This document shows, one piece after another, positions 1-8,820 of a stretch of 64,000 bases of DNA. The stretch is taken from positions 87,089 to 151,088 of the forward strand of contig JAHEYU010000003.1 in assembly GCA_023251435.1 (NCBI GenBank). The letters run 5' to 3'. The notes under the pieces are model-generated. The model was not told the DNA's origin. It saw only the letters and a program-made list of their open reading frames with translations, and ran no database searches. The translations under genes and the position numbers were made by a program. This DNA is from Bacteroidota bacterium. Lineage in GTDB: Bacteria > Bacteroidota > Bacteroidia > Bacteroidales > Prolixibacteraceae. Positions within the stretch are counted from its first letter, which is position 1. The number at the start of each line of letters is the position of its first letter.

Positions 1-132
1 AAAAACACAGGAGCAGGAGCTTCCGCAGAAAAAAGAGTGAGCTGGTCGCATCAGTTAAGCGATACAGAAGCAGCGGCCTATACTCTTGAAAATATTCTGG
101 GAGAATGGGTCAAAAAATACAGTGTTCAGTGA
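1..132 (+). CDS. C-terminal end of a pectin methylesterase (CE8-like), 5' truncated by window edge
   Basis: Frame 1 reads KNTGAGASAEKRVSWSHQLSDTEAAAYTLENILGEWVKKYSVQ*, resembling the CE8 C-terminus (GPGA..KRV.WSHQLTDEEA..YT.ENIL); precedes GH28 and CE12 genes. Confidence 0.7.
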   Translation, partial: KNTGAGASAEKRVSWSHQLSDTEAAAYTLENILGEWVKKYSVQ

Positions 133-224
133 TCAGTCGCAACAAAAGTTGTTACGAGTTGCTGGTTCCGAGTTAAACCCGCATCTCGTAACCCGAAACT
201 CGAAACAATTAAAAACTAAAAGAT

Positions 225-1916
225 ATGAACTTACTAAAATCAACATTCACGCTGTTTACAGCAATTCTGTTTTCAGCCTGTGCTATTTCGCAGCCTGCAG
301 CCCTAAAACAACAAACTGAAGATTTGTACAAAGGAATAGAGTTTCAAATGCCCCGTGTTCAGGAACCGGTTATTCCGGCCAATTCGGTTTCAATTACCGA
401 TTTTGGTGCGCAAAGCGGTGGACAGGTGCATTGTACACAGGCATTTGCCGATGCAATTGCTGCCGTCTCGAAAAAAGGCGGTGGCCGGGTGATTATTCCC
501 CGCGGTACATGGTTAACAGGGCCAATTACCCTGAAGAGTAACATCGAACTGTTCACCGAAACCGGCGCAGTGGTGGTATTCAGCACCAATAAAGATTTGT
601 ATCCGGTGGTTGAAACCAATTTTGAAGGATTCAACACTTTCCGCTGCACTTCGCCAATCAATGGCCGTAATCTTGAAAATATTGCTCTTACCGGAACAGG
701 TATTTTTGACGGTTCAGGTGAAGTTTGGCGTGCTGTTAAAAAGGAAAAACTGACTGAATCGCAGTGGAAGAAACTGATTGCTTCGGGTGGTTTGGTGAGC
801 GAAAACGGGAAAATCTGGTATCCTTCGGAGCAATTCAGGGCAGGTGAAAAAATCGCGGAAATGAATGTGGTACGTTCACTAAAAACAAAAGCGGAGTTCG
901 AGCAGATTCGGGATTTTCTTCGTCCGGTGATGGTCAGCCTTATTTCGTGTAAAAAAGTGCTGATTGATGGACCGACATTTCAGAATTCTCCGGCCTGGAA
1001 CATTCATCCGCTGATGTGCGAAGATTTCACCATGCGAAATACGACCGTTCGCAATCCGTGGTTTTCGCAGAATGGTGACGGAATTGACATCGAATCGTGC
1101 AAGAACAGCATTATTCACGATTGCAGTTTCGACGTGGGCGACGATGCGATTTGCATTAAATCGGGCAAAGACAAAGATGGACGCGACCGCAAAATGCCCA
1201 ACGAAAACCTGATTGTAAAAAACTGCATTGTATATCATGGTCATGGTGGGGTAACTGTTGGCAGCGAAATGTCGAGTGGAGTGCGCAATTTACATGTTTC
1301 AAATTGTACGTTTATTGGGACCGATGTAGGTTTGCGCTTTAAAAGCAACCGCGGACGGGGTGGGGTAGTCGAGAATATTTTTATTTCAAATATAGAAATG
1401 ATGAATATTCCAACCCAGGCCATTTCCTTCAATCTGTATTACAGCGGAAGGTCGGTTTCCGAAGATCTTGAAGCAGGAGAAAATGGTGACGCTCCCAAAT
1501 TGTTGCCAGTTACCGAAGAAACTCCGCAGTTTAAAAATATTTTTATTCGCGATGTGAACTGCAAGGGTGCCATGACGGGAATATTCCTGCAAGGTTTGCC
1601 CGAAATGAAACTTGAAAATATTGAACTCACCAATATTCAGATGGAAGCCAACTATGGCCTTGTGTGCATAGACGCTGATCGGGTGAAAATCAAAAATCTG
1701 AAACTAAAAACCAAAAACTATCCGGTAATTGATCTTCAAAATAGTTCGAATGTTTCGGTTGACGGACTTGTTTCTTCGGAAGGATTACCGCTGATCAAAG
1801 TTTCAGGTTCGCAAACCGGTGCAACCCACCTGAAAAATGTTGGCATCACCCATCCTGAAACCCAATTGGTTGTAGGGAAAGAAGTTCCGAAGAATGTGGT
1901 TAAATTAGGAAAATAG
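225..1916 (+). CDS. Glycoside hydrolase family 28 (polygalacturonase-like), secreted/lipoprotein
   Basis: 563 aa with signal peptide; parallel beta-helix motifs SPAWNIHPL, NGDGIDIESCKN, CSFDVGDDAICIKSGKD, GHGGVTVGSEMSSGV typical of GH28. Confidence 0.93.
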   Translation: MNLLKSTFTLFTAILFSACAISQPAALKQQTEDLYKGIEFQMPRVQEPVIPANSVSITDFGAQSGGQVHCTQAFADAIAAVSKKGGGRVIIPRGTWLTGPITLKSNIELFTETGAVVVFSTNKDLYPVVETNFEGFNTFRCTSPINGRNLENIALTGTGIFDGSGEVWRAVKKEKLTESQWKKLIASGGLVSENGKIWYPSEQFRAGEKIAEMNVVRSLKTKAEFEQIRDFLRPVMVSLISCKKVLIDGPTFQNSPAWNIHPLMCEDFTMRNTTVRNPWFSQNGDGIDIESCKNSIIHDCSFDVGDDAICIKSGKDKDGRDRKMPNENLIVKNCIVYHGHGGVTVGSEMSSGVRNLHVSNCTFIGTDVGLRFKSNRGRGGVVENIFISNIEMMNIPTQAISFNLYYSGRSVSEDLEAGENGDAPKLLPVTEETPQFKNIFIRDVNCKGAMTGIFLQGLPEMKLENIELTNIQMEANYGLVCIDADRVKIKNLKLKTKNYPVIDLQNSSNVSVDGLVSSEGLPLIKVSGSQTGATHLKNVGITHPETQLVVGKEVPKNVVKLGK

Positions 1917-2163
1917 GGCTTGATATTTCCACAATATTGTTGAAATAGAATATGTAGCTTCTTGGGGTGGTGTTTGATGTAGATTGGGGTTCAGCCCAGT
2001 ATGGGCGAAATATTTATAGCCCAGGGCAAACGACGAAGAAGTGTCGCCCTGGGTTGAAAATGGAAAAACGAATACCGTCCGGGCAAAATGGAATTCAAGG
2101 CATTAATCAGTTTTCGGACGGAATGGAATCAACGCTAAAAATTTTAACAACATATATAGTGAA

Positions 2164-2928
2164 TTGAGAATGAATCAGGTATATAAAACAATTATTTGCT
2201 GCATCATTATTTTGACAGGAATGGCCAATATTGGTATTGCACAAAATACATCCGAAAACCGCATCACCATTTTTACCATCGGCGACTCCACAATGGCCAA
2301 TAAAAAAGCAGAGGTAGCTCCTGAAACCGGCTGGTGTCAGGTGTTTTCTGAATTTGTTAATTCATCGGTTGAAATTAAAAACCGGGCAATGAATGGCCGA
2401 AGCTCTAAAAGTTTTATTTCTGAAGGTCGCTGGAAAGCGGTGACTGATTCATTAAAAGCCGGCGATTACGTATTTATTCAGTTTGGGCACAACGACCAGA
2501 AAATTAAGGATTCGACACGCTATACCGAGCCTTTTACCACTTTCAGGAAAAACCTTGAGCGTTTTGTGCGCGAAACCCGCGAAAAAGGGGCCACTCCGAT
2601 TTTGTTTACACCCATCGTTCGCCGGAAATTCGAAAATGGGTTTTTGACCGATACACATGGCAATTATCCGGTAGCTGTTCGGCAACTGGCTGCCGAAATG
2701 AATGTTCCTTTGGTTGATTTACAGATGCTGACTGCCGGGGCAGTGACTGCTTTGGGTGACGAAGCCACTAAAAACATCTACCTGTGGACTCCTCCAACCG
2801 GCAAGTTTCCTGAAGGTCGCAAAGACGACACCCACTTGTCGGTTGAAGGTGCAAAGCTGGTGGCCAAACTGGCAGCACAACAGTTGATGCTGCTGGATAA
2901 TTCGCTGGGGAAACAAATTAAGAAGTAG
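2164..2928 (+). CDS. Rhamnogalacturonan acetylesterase-like SGNH hydrolase (CE12)
   Basis: TIFTIGDSTMANKK (GDS block), NRAMNGRSSKSF, FIQFGHNDQK, and C-terminal DDTHLS block. Confidence 0.88.
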   Translation: MRMNQVYKTIICCIIILTGMANIGIAQNTSENRITIFTIGDSTMANKKAEVAPETGWCQVFSEFVNSSVEIKNRAMNGRSSKSFISEGRWKAVTDSLKAGDYVFIQFGHNDQKIKDSTRYTEPFTTFRKNLERFVRETREKGATPILFTPIVRRKFENGFLTDTHGNYPVAVRQLAAEMNVPLVDLQMLTAGAVTALGDEATKNIYLWTPPTGKFPEGRKDDTHLSVEGAKLVAKLAAQQLMLLDNSLGKQIKK

Positions 2929-3022
2929 GCAATTTAAACCGACCAGCCCATTCGGAAGAGAACAGTCTCCAGACCAATACCTATTGAAGATAAAATTGTA
3001 GAACCTTGAAATCAATCACGGA

Positions 3023-3215
3023 GAACCTTCCACAAAATGTAGAAGCCTAAACCCGAGTCAGTAGAACCTTCGGAAAAATGCGGAAGCTCCAACATGAGAC
3101 CGGGGAACCGTTCGCAAAATGCGGAAGCCTCAGCCGAAGTCAGTAGAACCTTCTGCAAAATGCACAAGCTCCAACCGGAGTCAGGTGAACCTTCTACAAA
3201 ATGCGAAAGCATCAT
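3023..3215. repeat. Tandem degenerate repeat, 41-bp period, about 5 copies, each centred on an imperfect hairpin
   Basis: GAACC(T/G)TTC...AAAATGC..AAGC units begin at 3023, 3064, 3105, 3146 and 3187 (spacing exactly 41). Confidence 0.85.
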
Positions 3216-3379
3216 GATACAAACATAAATACCTGAAAAGATAGAAAAAAGACAGTCAATAATTTTTATTTGTAAACATAACTCCCTACTTTTAAAACCT
3301 TAAAAATGAATGGCAATAGTGGGTTGAAAGAACCTGGAATACAAAAAAAGTACGGTAAACTCGCTGCAATTCGCTAGTT

Positions 3380-4129
3380 ATGCACAAACTTAAAAAGACA
3401 CAAAATATGACAGACTCGCCTAGCTTTTTCGGAGATCCAAAAGTGATCATTTCTCTTCTTGCTCTAATAATAGCTTCTATTAGCTTAATTTGGACATTTG
3501 CAAATCAATGGGAGCAGAATCGCAAATGGGACAATTTAAATGAAGGCAATCCAGAAATTAGGGAAATAAGACTTCTTAACTGGAAAGAATTATCAAAAGA
3601 GGAAGCTATGAATACTCCATGGGGTTATGATCCAACAATATATGGGAAAGGCGAAGCTTCTGATAGATTTGTTCTTCCTTATTATCTAACATTACGAGAT
3701 GCTGCCACAAATCTTCTTGTCCCAAACACAAATCCAGTGTTTACATTCCCAGAGATTGAATATGAATTAAAGAGAATTGATTTTAAAGGTAAAGTTGTAG
3801 TTTGTAGACTCTTTAAACCAAAGTTTGAAATTGAAAATATGGGAAAAACAGAGATTAAAGAATTATTAATTAATGTAGATGCAAAACTCCCCAATCAAGA
3901 ATGGAATAGAGCATTTTCTTCAAACGCCAAAATAAATCTCACTGGTTCACAGAAAAGTACTGTTACATTTAGTTTTGAAATACCTGTTGGAATAAGTTTA
4001 CCCGAACAAATAAGTTTTAAGGTGCATTTTACATATATGAACTACAAAAGCAAGACCACTGAAAAAATCATAGGTGCAAAATGGACAACAAATGATAATT
4101 TCTGGTCTTATGAAACAATCAATGAATAA
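3380..4129 (+). CDS. Hypothetical protein with one N-terminal transmembrane segment
   Basis: 249 aa ORF; hydrophobic VIISLLALIIASISLIWTFA near the N-terminus; no recognised domain. Confidence 0.6.
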   Translation: MHKLKKTQNMTDSPSFFGDPKVIISLLALIIASISLIWTFANQWEQNRKWDNLNEGNPEIREIRLLNWKELSKEEAMNTPWGYDPTIYGKGEASDRFVLPYYLTLRDAATNLLVPNTNPVFTFPEIEYELKRIDFKGKVVVCRLFKPKFEIENMGKTEIKELLINVDAKLPNQEWNRAFSSNAKINLTGSQKSTVTFSFEIPVGISLPEQISFKVHFTYMNYKSKTTEKIIGAKWTTNDNFWSYETINE

Positions 4130-4269
4130 CAAAAGTCTGTGCATAATATATAGGACTTTAAGCGGTACGCAGCACCCAGCGTGAAGTCCCGATTGAACTA
4201 TTCATCCGCCACGGGAGGACATTCGCATGCAATGTCTATGGACTTATCAATGGGAGTTTGATCAGGGCA

Positions 4270-4416
4270 AAATTGAATTTGGACAAACTTCCAGACGTTG
4301 TAATCTATGATGCCAAAAGAAATTGGTTGTTTTTAGTTGAATCAGTTACTTCACACGGATCCGTTTCACCCAAAGCAATAAATTTAATGAAAGAGTATTA
4401 TGAAAGCAGAAAATAA
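4270..4416 (+). pseudogene. C-terminal remnant of a BsuBI/PstI-type restriction endonuclease
   Basis: Reads [48 protein letters not shown], resembling the family's C-terminal catalytic motif (PDVVxYD..RNWLxLxEaVTSHGPVspKR); frame closes at 4159-4161 upstream with no N-terminal domain. Confidence 0.65.
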
Positions 4417-4711
4417 CAGCAAAGACATTACGACCTGGTCTCAAATCAAGGATCAGGTTTACGGTGAAGAAGGGACAGAAAGACGTGACAATCTTGAGCG
4501 GGAAGCCGAATCTTTTAAAATTGGACTTCTGTTAAAAAAGGCAAGAGAATCTCGTCACATGACTCAAGAAGAATTAGGACAAATCATAGACAAGAAGAGA
4601 ACTTATATTTCCCGCGTTGAGAATGATGGTAGTAATATAACATTGAGTACGCTTTTTGACATTGTTGAAAAAGGACTTGGAGGAAAAGTTCGTATTTCAA
4701 TAGATGTCTAG
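4400..4711 (+). CDS. XRE/HigA-like helix-turn-helix regulator
   Basis: [55 protein letters not shown] is a classic HTH_3 domain. Confidence 0.88.
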   Translation: MKAENNSKDITTWSQIKDQVYGEEGTERRDNLEREAESFKIGLLLKKARESRHMTQEELGQIIDKKRTYISRVENDGSNITLSTLFDIVEKGLGGKVRISIDV

Positions 4712-4775
4712 CGTTGAGTGAATTACGCCCTGTAATACCAACTGCAATTTCAAATCAGTCTATATTTTTGGTCGA

Positions 4776-5288
4776 TTATCTTTTCTTATAAAACGAATAC
4801 CTTAAATTCAGAATCAGGGGAAATTCCTCGTATTTGTTTTTTACCTGCAATAGGTGATTCTGAACATTAAACTCTTTTACACCATATTGGTAGCCTAACT
4901 CAACAGCAAATCCTTTACGATTGATTCTTTTACTATACCATTCTTTCCCGATCAGTATTCCCGGAATGGGCAAGCTTGTTTTATCGGTTTCGCCGTAAAC
5001 ATTCACGAATTTCCATTTTCCAACCAATCCAAAATAAGTACGGTCGGTTCGGTTATACATGATGGCTTTTAAGTATTTAAACCCTATTTCCACATCGTTT
5101 GGTTTGAAATCACCCAATTCGGCGGCAATTCCACCAAAAACTTCGAATCCGGTAGTTTTCGAAATCCAAATCCGGGCAGTGGGCTTTACACTTAGCACCG
5201 AAAGTTCGCCTCCATAGCCAATCATTTTTTGTGCGAAAGAGCCTGTTCCTATTAAAAGCAGCAATATTAACAGAGATATTACACGCAT
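4776..5288 (-). CDS. Secreted hypothetical protein, probable small outer-membrane beta-barrel
   Basis: Signal peptide MRVISLLILLLLIGTGSFAQ; alternating beta pattern. Confidence 0.55.
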   Translation of the reverse strand: MRVISLLILLLLIGTGSFAQKMIGYGGELSVLSVKPTARIWISKTTGFEVFGGIAAELGDFKPNDVEIGFKYLKAIMYNRTDRTYFGLVGKWKFVNVYGETDKTSLPIPGILIGKEWYSKRINRKGFAVELGYQYGVKEFNVQNHLLQVKNKYEEFPLILNLRYSFYKKR

Positions 5289-5315
5289 AAGTTTTCTTTT
5301 AATTTTCGATTAAAA

Positions 5316-7226
5316 CTATTGGTTAACCCATTTCTTCAACGCATCCAAATTCTTTTGGTTAACGATGTTTTTTGCTTCAGGAGTATAAAGAAACTCAAGT
5401 TCGTTACCGAAATATTCGGTAATTTTTCCACGAACCATTTTCATTGTCGAGTTGAGCAGGTGATTTTGTTCGGTAAATGCTTCAGGCAAAACTGCAATGG
5501 TGGTGGGCAACCAGCGTTCGGGAAACGAATCGGCAAATTTTCCTCCGGCTTTGTAAGCATCCACTTCATGCTGAATAATTTTCAGGGCTTGGGTCAAAGC
5601 TTCGTCGGTACCGGGTTTATGGCCATGCTTTTCGAGTTCGCGGTTAATGGCGGGCATGTTGGGCACAATCATTCCTGAAGTATAGGCATTCTGGTTATTG
5701 TAGAGCATACATTGGTCAAAATAAGGCGACTGATCAACCAGCGCTTCTTCAATTCCTTCGGGACTGAACTTTTCGCCGTCGCTACCAATCAGCAGACTTT
5801 TGAAACGCCCGAGCACATACAGAAAACCGTCTTTATCCATGTAACCCATGTCGCCGGTAAAGAGCCAACCGTCTTTGATGGTCTCGGCCGTAGCTTTCGG
5901 ATTGTTCCAGTAACCTTTCATCACATTGTCGCCTTTTACCACAATTTCGCCCTTTTCTCCCACCGGAAGTTCAATCCCGTCGTTATCACAAATTTTCAGG
6001 TCCATGTATTTCACCAATCTTCCTGAAGATCCGAATTTGATGGCATGAAGCGCATTCGAGGAAATTACCGGCGAGGCTTCAGAAAGGCCATATCCCTGGC
6101 ACATTGGCATCCCGATGGCAAAGAAAAAGCGTTGCAACTCGATGTCGAGCAGCGCACCTCCACCAATAAAAAGTTCAAGTTTGCCGCCAAATCCTTCTCT
6201 GATTTTCGAGAATAGGATTTTGTCATAGATTTTCAGGAGCGGTTTGTAGATGGCATTGGCGCCTTTGCCGCGGTCCCAGCCAAAACCATTGTATTTGTAG
6301 GCAATTTTGAGCGCATGGTTGAACATTTTTTCTACAACCGGGCCTTTCTGCCGTATGTTCGATTCAATTCCTTTCCTGAAATTTTTGGCCAGTGCCGGAA
6401 CACTCATCATGATACTCGGCTGAATTTCCTTGATATTTTTGGGAATATTTTTCAGCGTTTCCATAGGAGTTTTCCCAATTTCGAGGGCTGCAATACTGGC
6501 TCCGTTGTACATGAGGCAATACAAACAGGCGGTGTGCGCAAAGGCGTGATCCCAGGGAAGCAATGCGAGCGTTTTCCAGTTTTCAGTAATGTCCATCAAC
6601 GTATTCGATTGCACCACGTTGGCCGCATAATTCAGTTGCGACAGCATAATTCCTTTCGGATCGGCTGTAGTGCCCGATGTGTATGAGATGTTGGCAATGT
6701 CGTCGGGCTGAATGTTCTTGTAAATCGCTTCGAACTCTGCCCGGTTTGTTTTCAGGTATTCGTCGCCCATTGCTAAAACCTCGTTGTACGAAATGTCTTT
6801 TTCGCCCGGGTTTTCTTTCCCATCCATGTAAATTACTCTTTCAAGATCGGGAAGATCGTTTCTTATTTCCTCCACTTTCGAAGCATGTCCCTTCGAAACA
6901 ACAATCATTTTACTTCCCGAATGCGCCAGCCTGAATTTCAGCTCGTTACCCGAATCGAGTTTCACCGACAGCGGGACGTTAATTCCACTGGCGTACAAAA
7001 TACCGAGTTCCGAAATGATCCAGGCATTACGGCCTTCCGAAATAAGACCAACGCGTTCGCCTTTTTTGAGCCCAAGCGCTAAAAGCCCGGCACCAAACCG
7101 GAACACCAAATCGTGTGTTTGACTGTAAGTTGTTCCCTCATATTTGCCGTTTTGTTTCTCCCACAGGTAGATGTTGTTAGGGAATTTGGCCACGCTGGTC
7201 TCAAAAAGTTCGATGATCGTTTTCAT
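5316..7226 (-). CDS. AMP-dependent synthetase / long-chain fatty acid-CoA ligase
   Basis: 636 aa; AMP-binding motif ISYTSGTTADPKGIMLSQLNY, QGYGLSEASPVIS, WLFTGDMGYMDKDGFLYVLGRFKSLLIGSDGEKFSPE. Confidence 0.93.
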   Translation of the reverse strand: MKTIIELFETSVAKFPNNIYLWEKQNGKYEGTTYSQTHDLVFRFGAGLLALGLKKGERVGLISEGRNAWIISELGILYASGINVPLSVKLDSGNELKFRLAHSGSKMIVVSKGHASKVEEIRNDLPDLERVIYMDGKENPGEKDISYNEVLAMGDEYLKTNRAEFEAIYKNIQPDDIANISYTSGTTADPKGIMLSQLNYAANVVQSNTLMDITENWKTLALLPWDHAFAHTACLYCLMYNGASIAALEIGKTPMETLKNIPKNIKEIQPSIMMSVPALAKNFRKGIESNIRQKGPVVEKMFNHALKIAYKYNGFGWDRGKGANAIYKPLLKIYDKILFSKIREGFGGKLELFIGGGALLDIELQRFFFAIGMPMCQGYGLSEASPVISSNALHAIKFGSSGRLVKYMDLKICDNDGIELPVGEKGEIVVKGDNVMKGYWNNPKATAETIKDGWLFTGDMGYMDKDGFLYVLGRFKSLLIGSDGEKFSPEGIEEALVDQSPYFDQCMLYNNQNAYTSGMIVPNMPAINRELEKHGHKPGTDEALTQALKIIQHEVDAYKAGGKFADSFPERWLPTTIAVLPEAFTEQNHLLNSTMKMVRGKITEYFGNELEFLYTPEAKNIVNQKNLDALKKWVNQ

Positions 7227-7354
7227 ACTGTAATAATTTGTTTTTCAATGGTAGTATGGAACTCACATGTTGATGGAATTATTATCATTCACTTGGGTGT
7301 TGCAACATGTTCGTTTCATAGTTTTTTGAAGTTTTGTTAGTCGATGAAATTCAA

Positions 7355-7493
7355 AAACTGTTTAAAGTATTGAATTGAAGCCCAAAATCAAAAAAAATTA
7401 CCCCTGCCCTAAAGGGTGATTTTTTTAATTTTTCGGGCACCCTTTAGGGCAGGGGTAAGCCGAAAAATTAAAATGCACTAATTTAAACAGTTT
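7355..7493. repeat. 139-bp palindromic element with two perfect arm pairs
   Basis: Inner arms 7398-7418 / 7438-7458 (TTACCCCTGCCCTAAAGGGTG) are perfect 21-bp inverted repeats; outer arms 7355-7366 AAACTGTTTAAA / 7482-7493 TTTAAACAGTTT are perfect. Confidence 0.9.
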
Positions 7494-7528
7494 CTCAAAA
7501 GTACAAATTTTATTTTTCAGGCTTTCAC

Positions 7529-7553
7529 AAAAAAAAAGGGCCGAAGCCCTTTT
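7529..7553 (-). terminator. Rho-independent terminator for galM
   Basis: On the minus strand: AAAAGGGCTTCGGCCCTTTTTTTTT, a UUCG tetraloop hairpin with U tract just after the galM stop. Confidence 0.85.
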
Positions 7554-7555
7554 CA

Positions 7556-8602
7556 TTATTTTGTTCCGAATTTGTAGATCGTTTTTTCGAAGAATTTCTG
7601 TCCCGGAGCAAGCGTTACCGGCGCAAAATGAGGTTTGTTGATTGCATCCGGAAAATGCTGGGTTTCGAGTGCCACACCCGAGTAGCTGCCAAATTTTTTC
7701 TGTCCGTCAATTGTCAATTCAGGAATCCAGTAGCCGGTATAAAGCTGAATACCGGGTTGAGTAGTGTAAACTTCTACTTTCCTTCCTGAAGTTTCTTCGC
7801 TCAGGCAACCTGCATAAACCATTTTTCCTTCGTCATTGTCCAGAACAAAATTAAGGTCGTAACCATCTTCAAGTCCGGCAATGTCTTTACCGAGTTTTTT
7901 GCCCGTAAGGAAATCATTTACAGTTCCATCAACAGGAACAATTTCTCCGGTCGGAATACTTGCGATATTGGGTGTAAACGATTTTGCCGGCAATTGAAGT
8001 TCGTGATTTAAGATTTGTTCTTTTCCGCCTGTCAGGTTAAAATAGGTATGGTTGGTCAGATTTACAATTGTGGTCTGATCGGTTTCAGCACCGTACTCAA
8101 TGGCAAGTTCGTTGTTGTTATTTAAAGTGTAGGTGCAGATCACCTTTATATTTCCGGGATAGCCTTCCTCCATATCAGGACTCAGGTAACTCAGTTTAAC
8201 GCCAACAAATTCGGTTTCTTCAATTATTTCAGCAGAAAATAATCTGCGGTCGTATCCAACCAGTCCGCCATGCAAATGGTTGGGCCCGTTGTTAACTGCC
8301 AGCGAATAATTTTTTCCTTCAAGCGTGAATTTTCCATCAGCAATTCGGTTGCAAACACGACCGCATATACATCCAAAATAAGGATAGCTGCCTAAATATT
8401 CAGCACTTACGTAGTTTTCAAACTTTTCGAACCCACAGGCAATGCCGGCGATTTCTCCGTTTTTGTCCGGTGTTTCAATTGAGGTAATGATTGCTCCGTA
8501 GTTGGTGATTTTCACTGTCACCTGATTGTTGTTTGTCAGGGTAAATAATTCAACTTCAGATCCTTCGTTTGTTTTTCCGAAGAGTGATTTTGTGATTTTC
8601 AT
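7556..8602 (-). CDS. galM: Aldose 1-epimerase (galactose mutarotase)
   Basis: FGCICGRVCNRIADGKFTLEGKNYSLAVNNGPNHLHGG, NLTNHTYFNLTG, ALETQHFPDA. The track start (8710) runs into an intergenic repeat; MKITKSLFGKTNEG at 8602 is the better start. Confidence 0.93.
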   Translation of the reverse strand: MKITKSLFGKTNEGSEVELFTLTNNNQVTVKITNYGAIITSIETPDKNGEIAGIACGFEKFENYVSAEYLGSYPYFGCICGRVCNRIADGKFTLEGKNYSLAVNNGPNHLHGGLVGYDRRLFSAEIIEETEFVGVKLSYLSPDMEEGYPGNIKVICTYTLNNNNELAIEYGAETDQTTIVNLTNHTYFNLTGGKEQILNHELQLPAKSFTPNIASIPTGEIVPVDGTVNDFLTGKKLGKDIAGLEDGYDLNFVLDNDEGKMVYAGCLSEETSGRKVEVYTTQPGIQLYTGYWIPELTIDGQKKFGSYSGVALETQHFPDAINKPHFAPVTLAPGQKFFEKTIYKFGTK

Positions 8603-8740
8603 GTTTAGATATTTTAGTTTTATAATATGTTGCGCGATGCGGGTTACGAGCCGCGGGGTGCAGGCATAAACTCGTATTCCCGAAACCCGAAACCCGAAAT
8701 GCTTTTTCAACCGGCTTACAAATTTAATTTTTCTATTCAG

Positions 8741-8757
8741 ACTGGTAGGTACTGGTG
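8741..8757 (+). promoter_or_regulatory. Candidate operator (copy 1) for the adjacent GntR regulator
   Basis: ACTGGTAGGTACTGGTG; recurs as its reverse complement at 9909-9925 with 16/17 identity. Lies about 25-40 bp upstream of a TAnnTTTG-like -7 element (TACTTTTG, 8781-8788). Confidence 0.65.
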
Positions 8758-8820
8758 TGTATTTTGTTGCAATTTATTTTTACTTTTGAAATCTCTTTAT
8801 CCAACTTAAAATCAGAACGA

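Noticed and set aside
1967-2167. 66-aa ORF between GH28 and the CE12 gene
   Set aside because: It lies across the palindromic intergenic repeat and has no plausible protein features.
3012-3215. 67-aa minus-strand ORF with repetitive peptide, and the possibility of a CRISPR array
   Set aside because: The ORF is an artefact of the 41-bp tandem repeat. It is not CRISPR: there are no unique spacers, the units are degenerate along their length, and no cas genes are present.
5319-7082. Several plus-strand ORFs antisense to the acyl-CoA synthetase
   Set aside because: The minus-strand frame has clear AMP-binding motifs; the antisense ORFs show no domain and are expected by chance.
8627-8809. 60-aa ORF in the galM/gntR gap
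   Set aside because: It translates the CCCGAAACCC-type intergenic repeat and the operator/promoter region.
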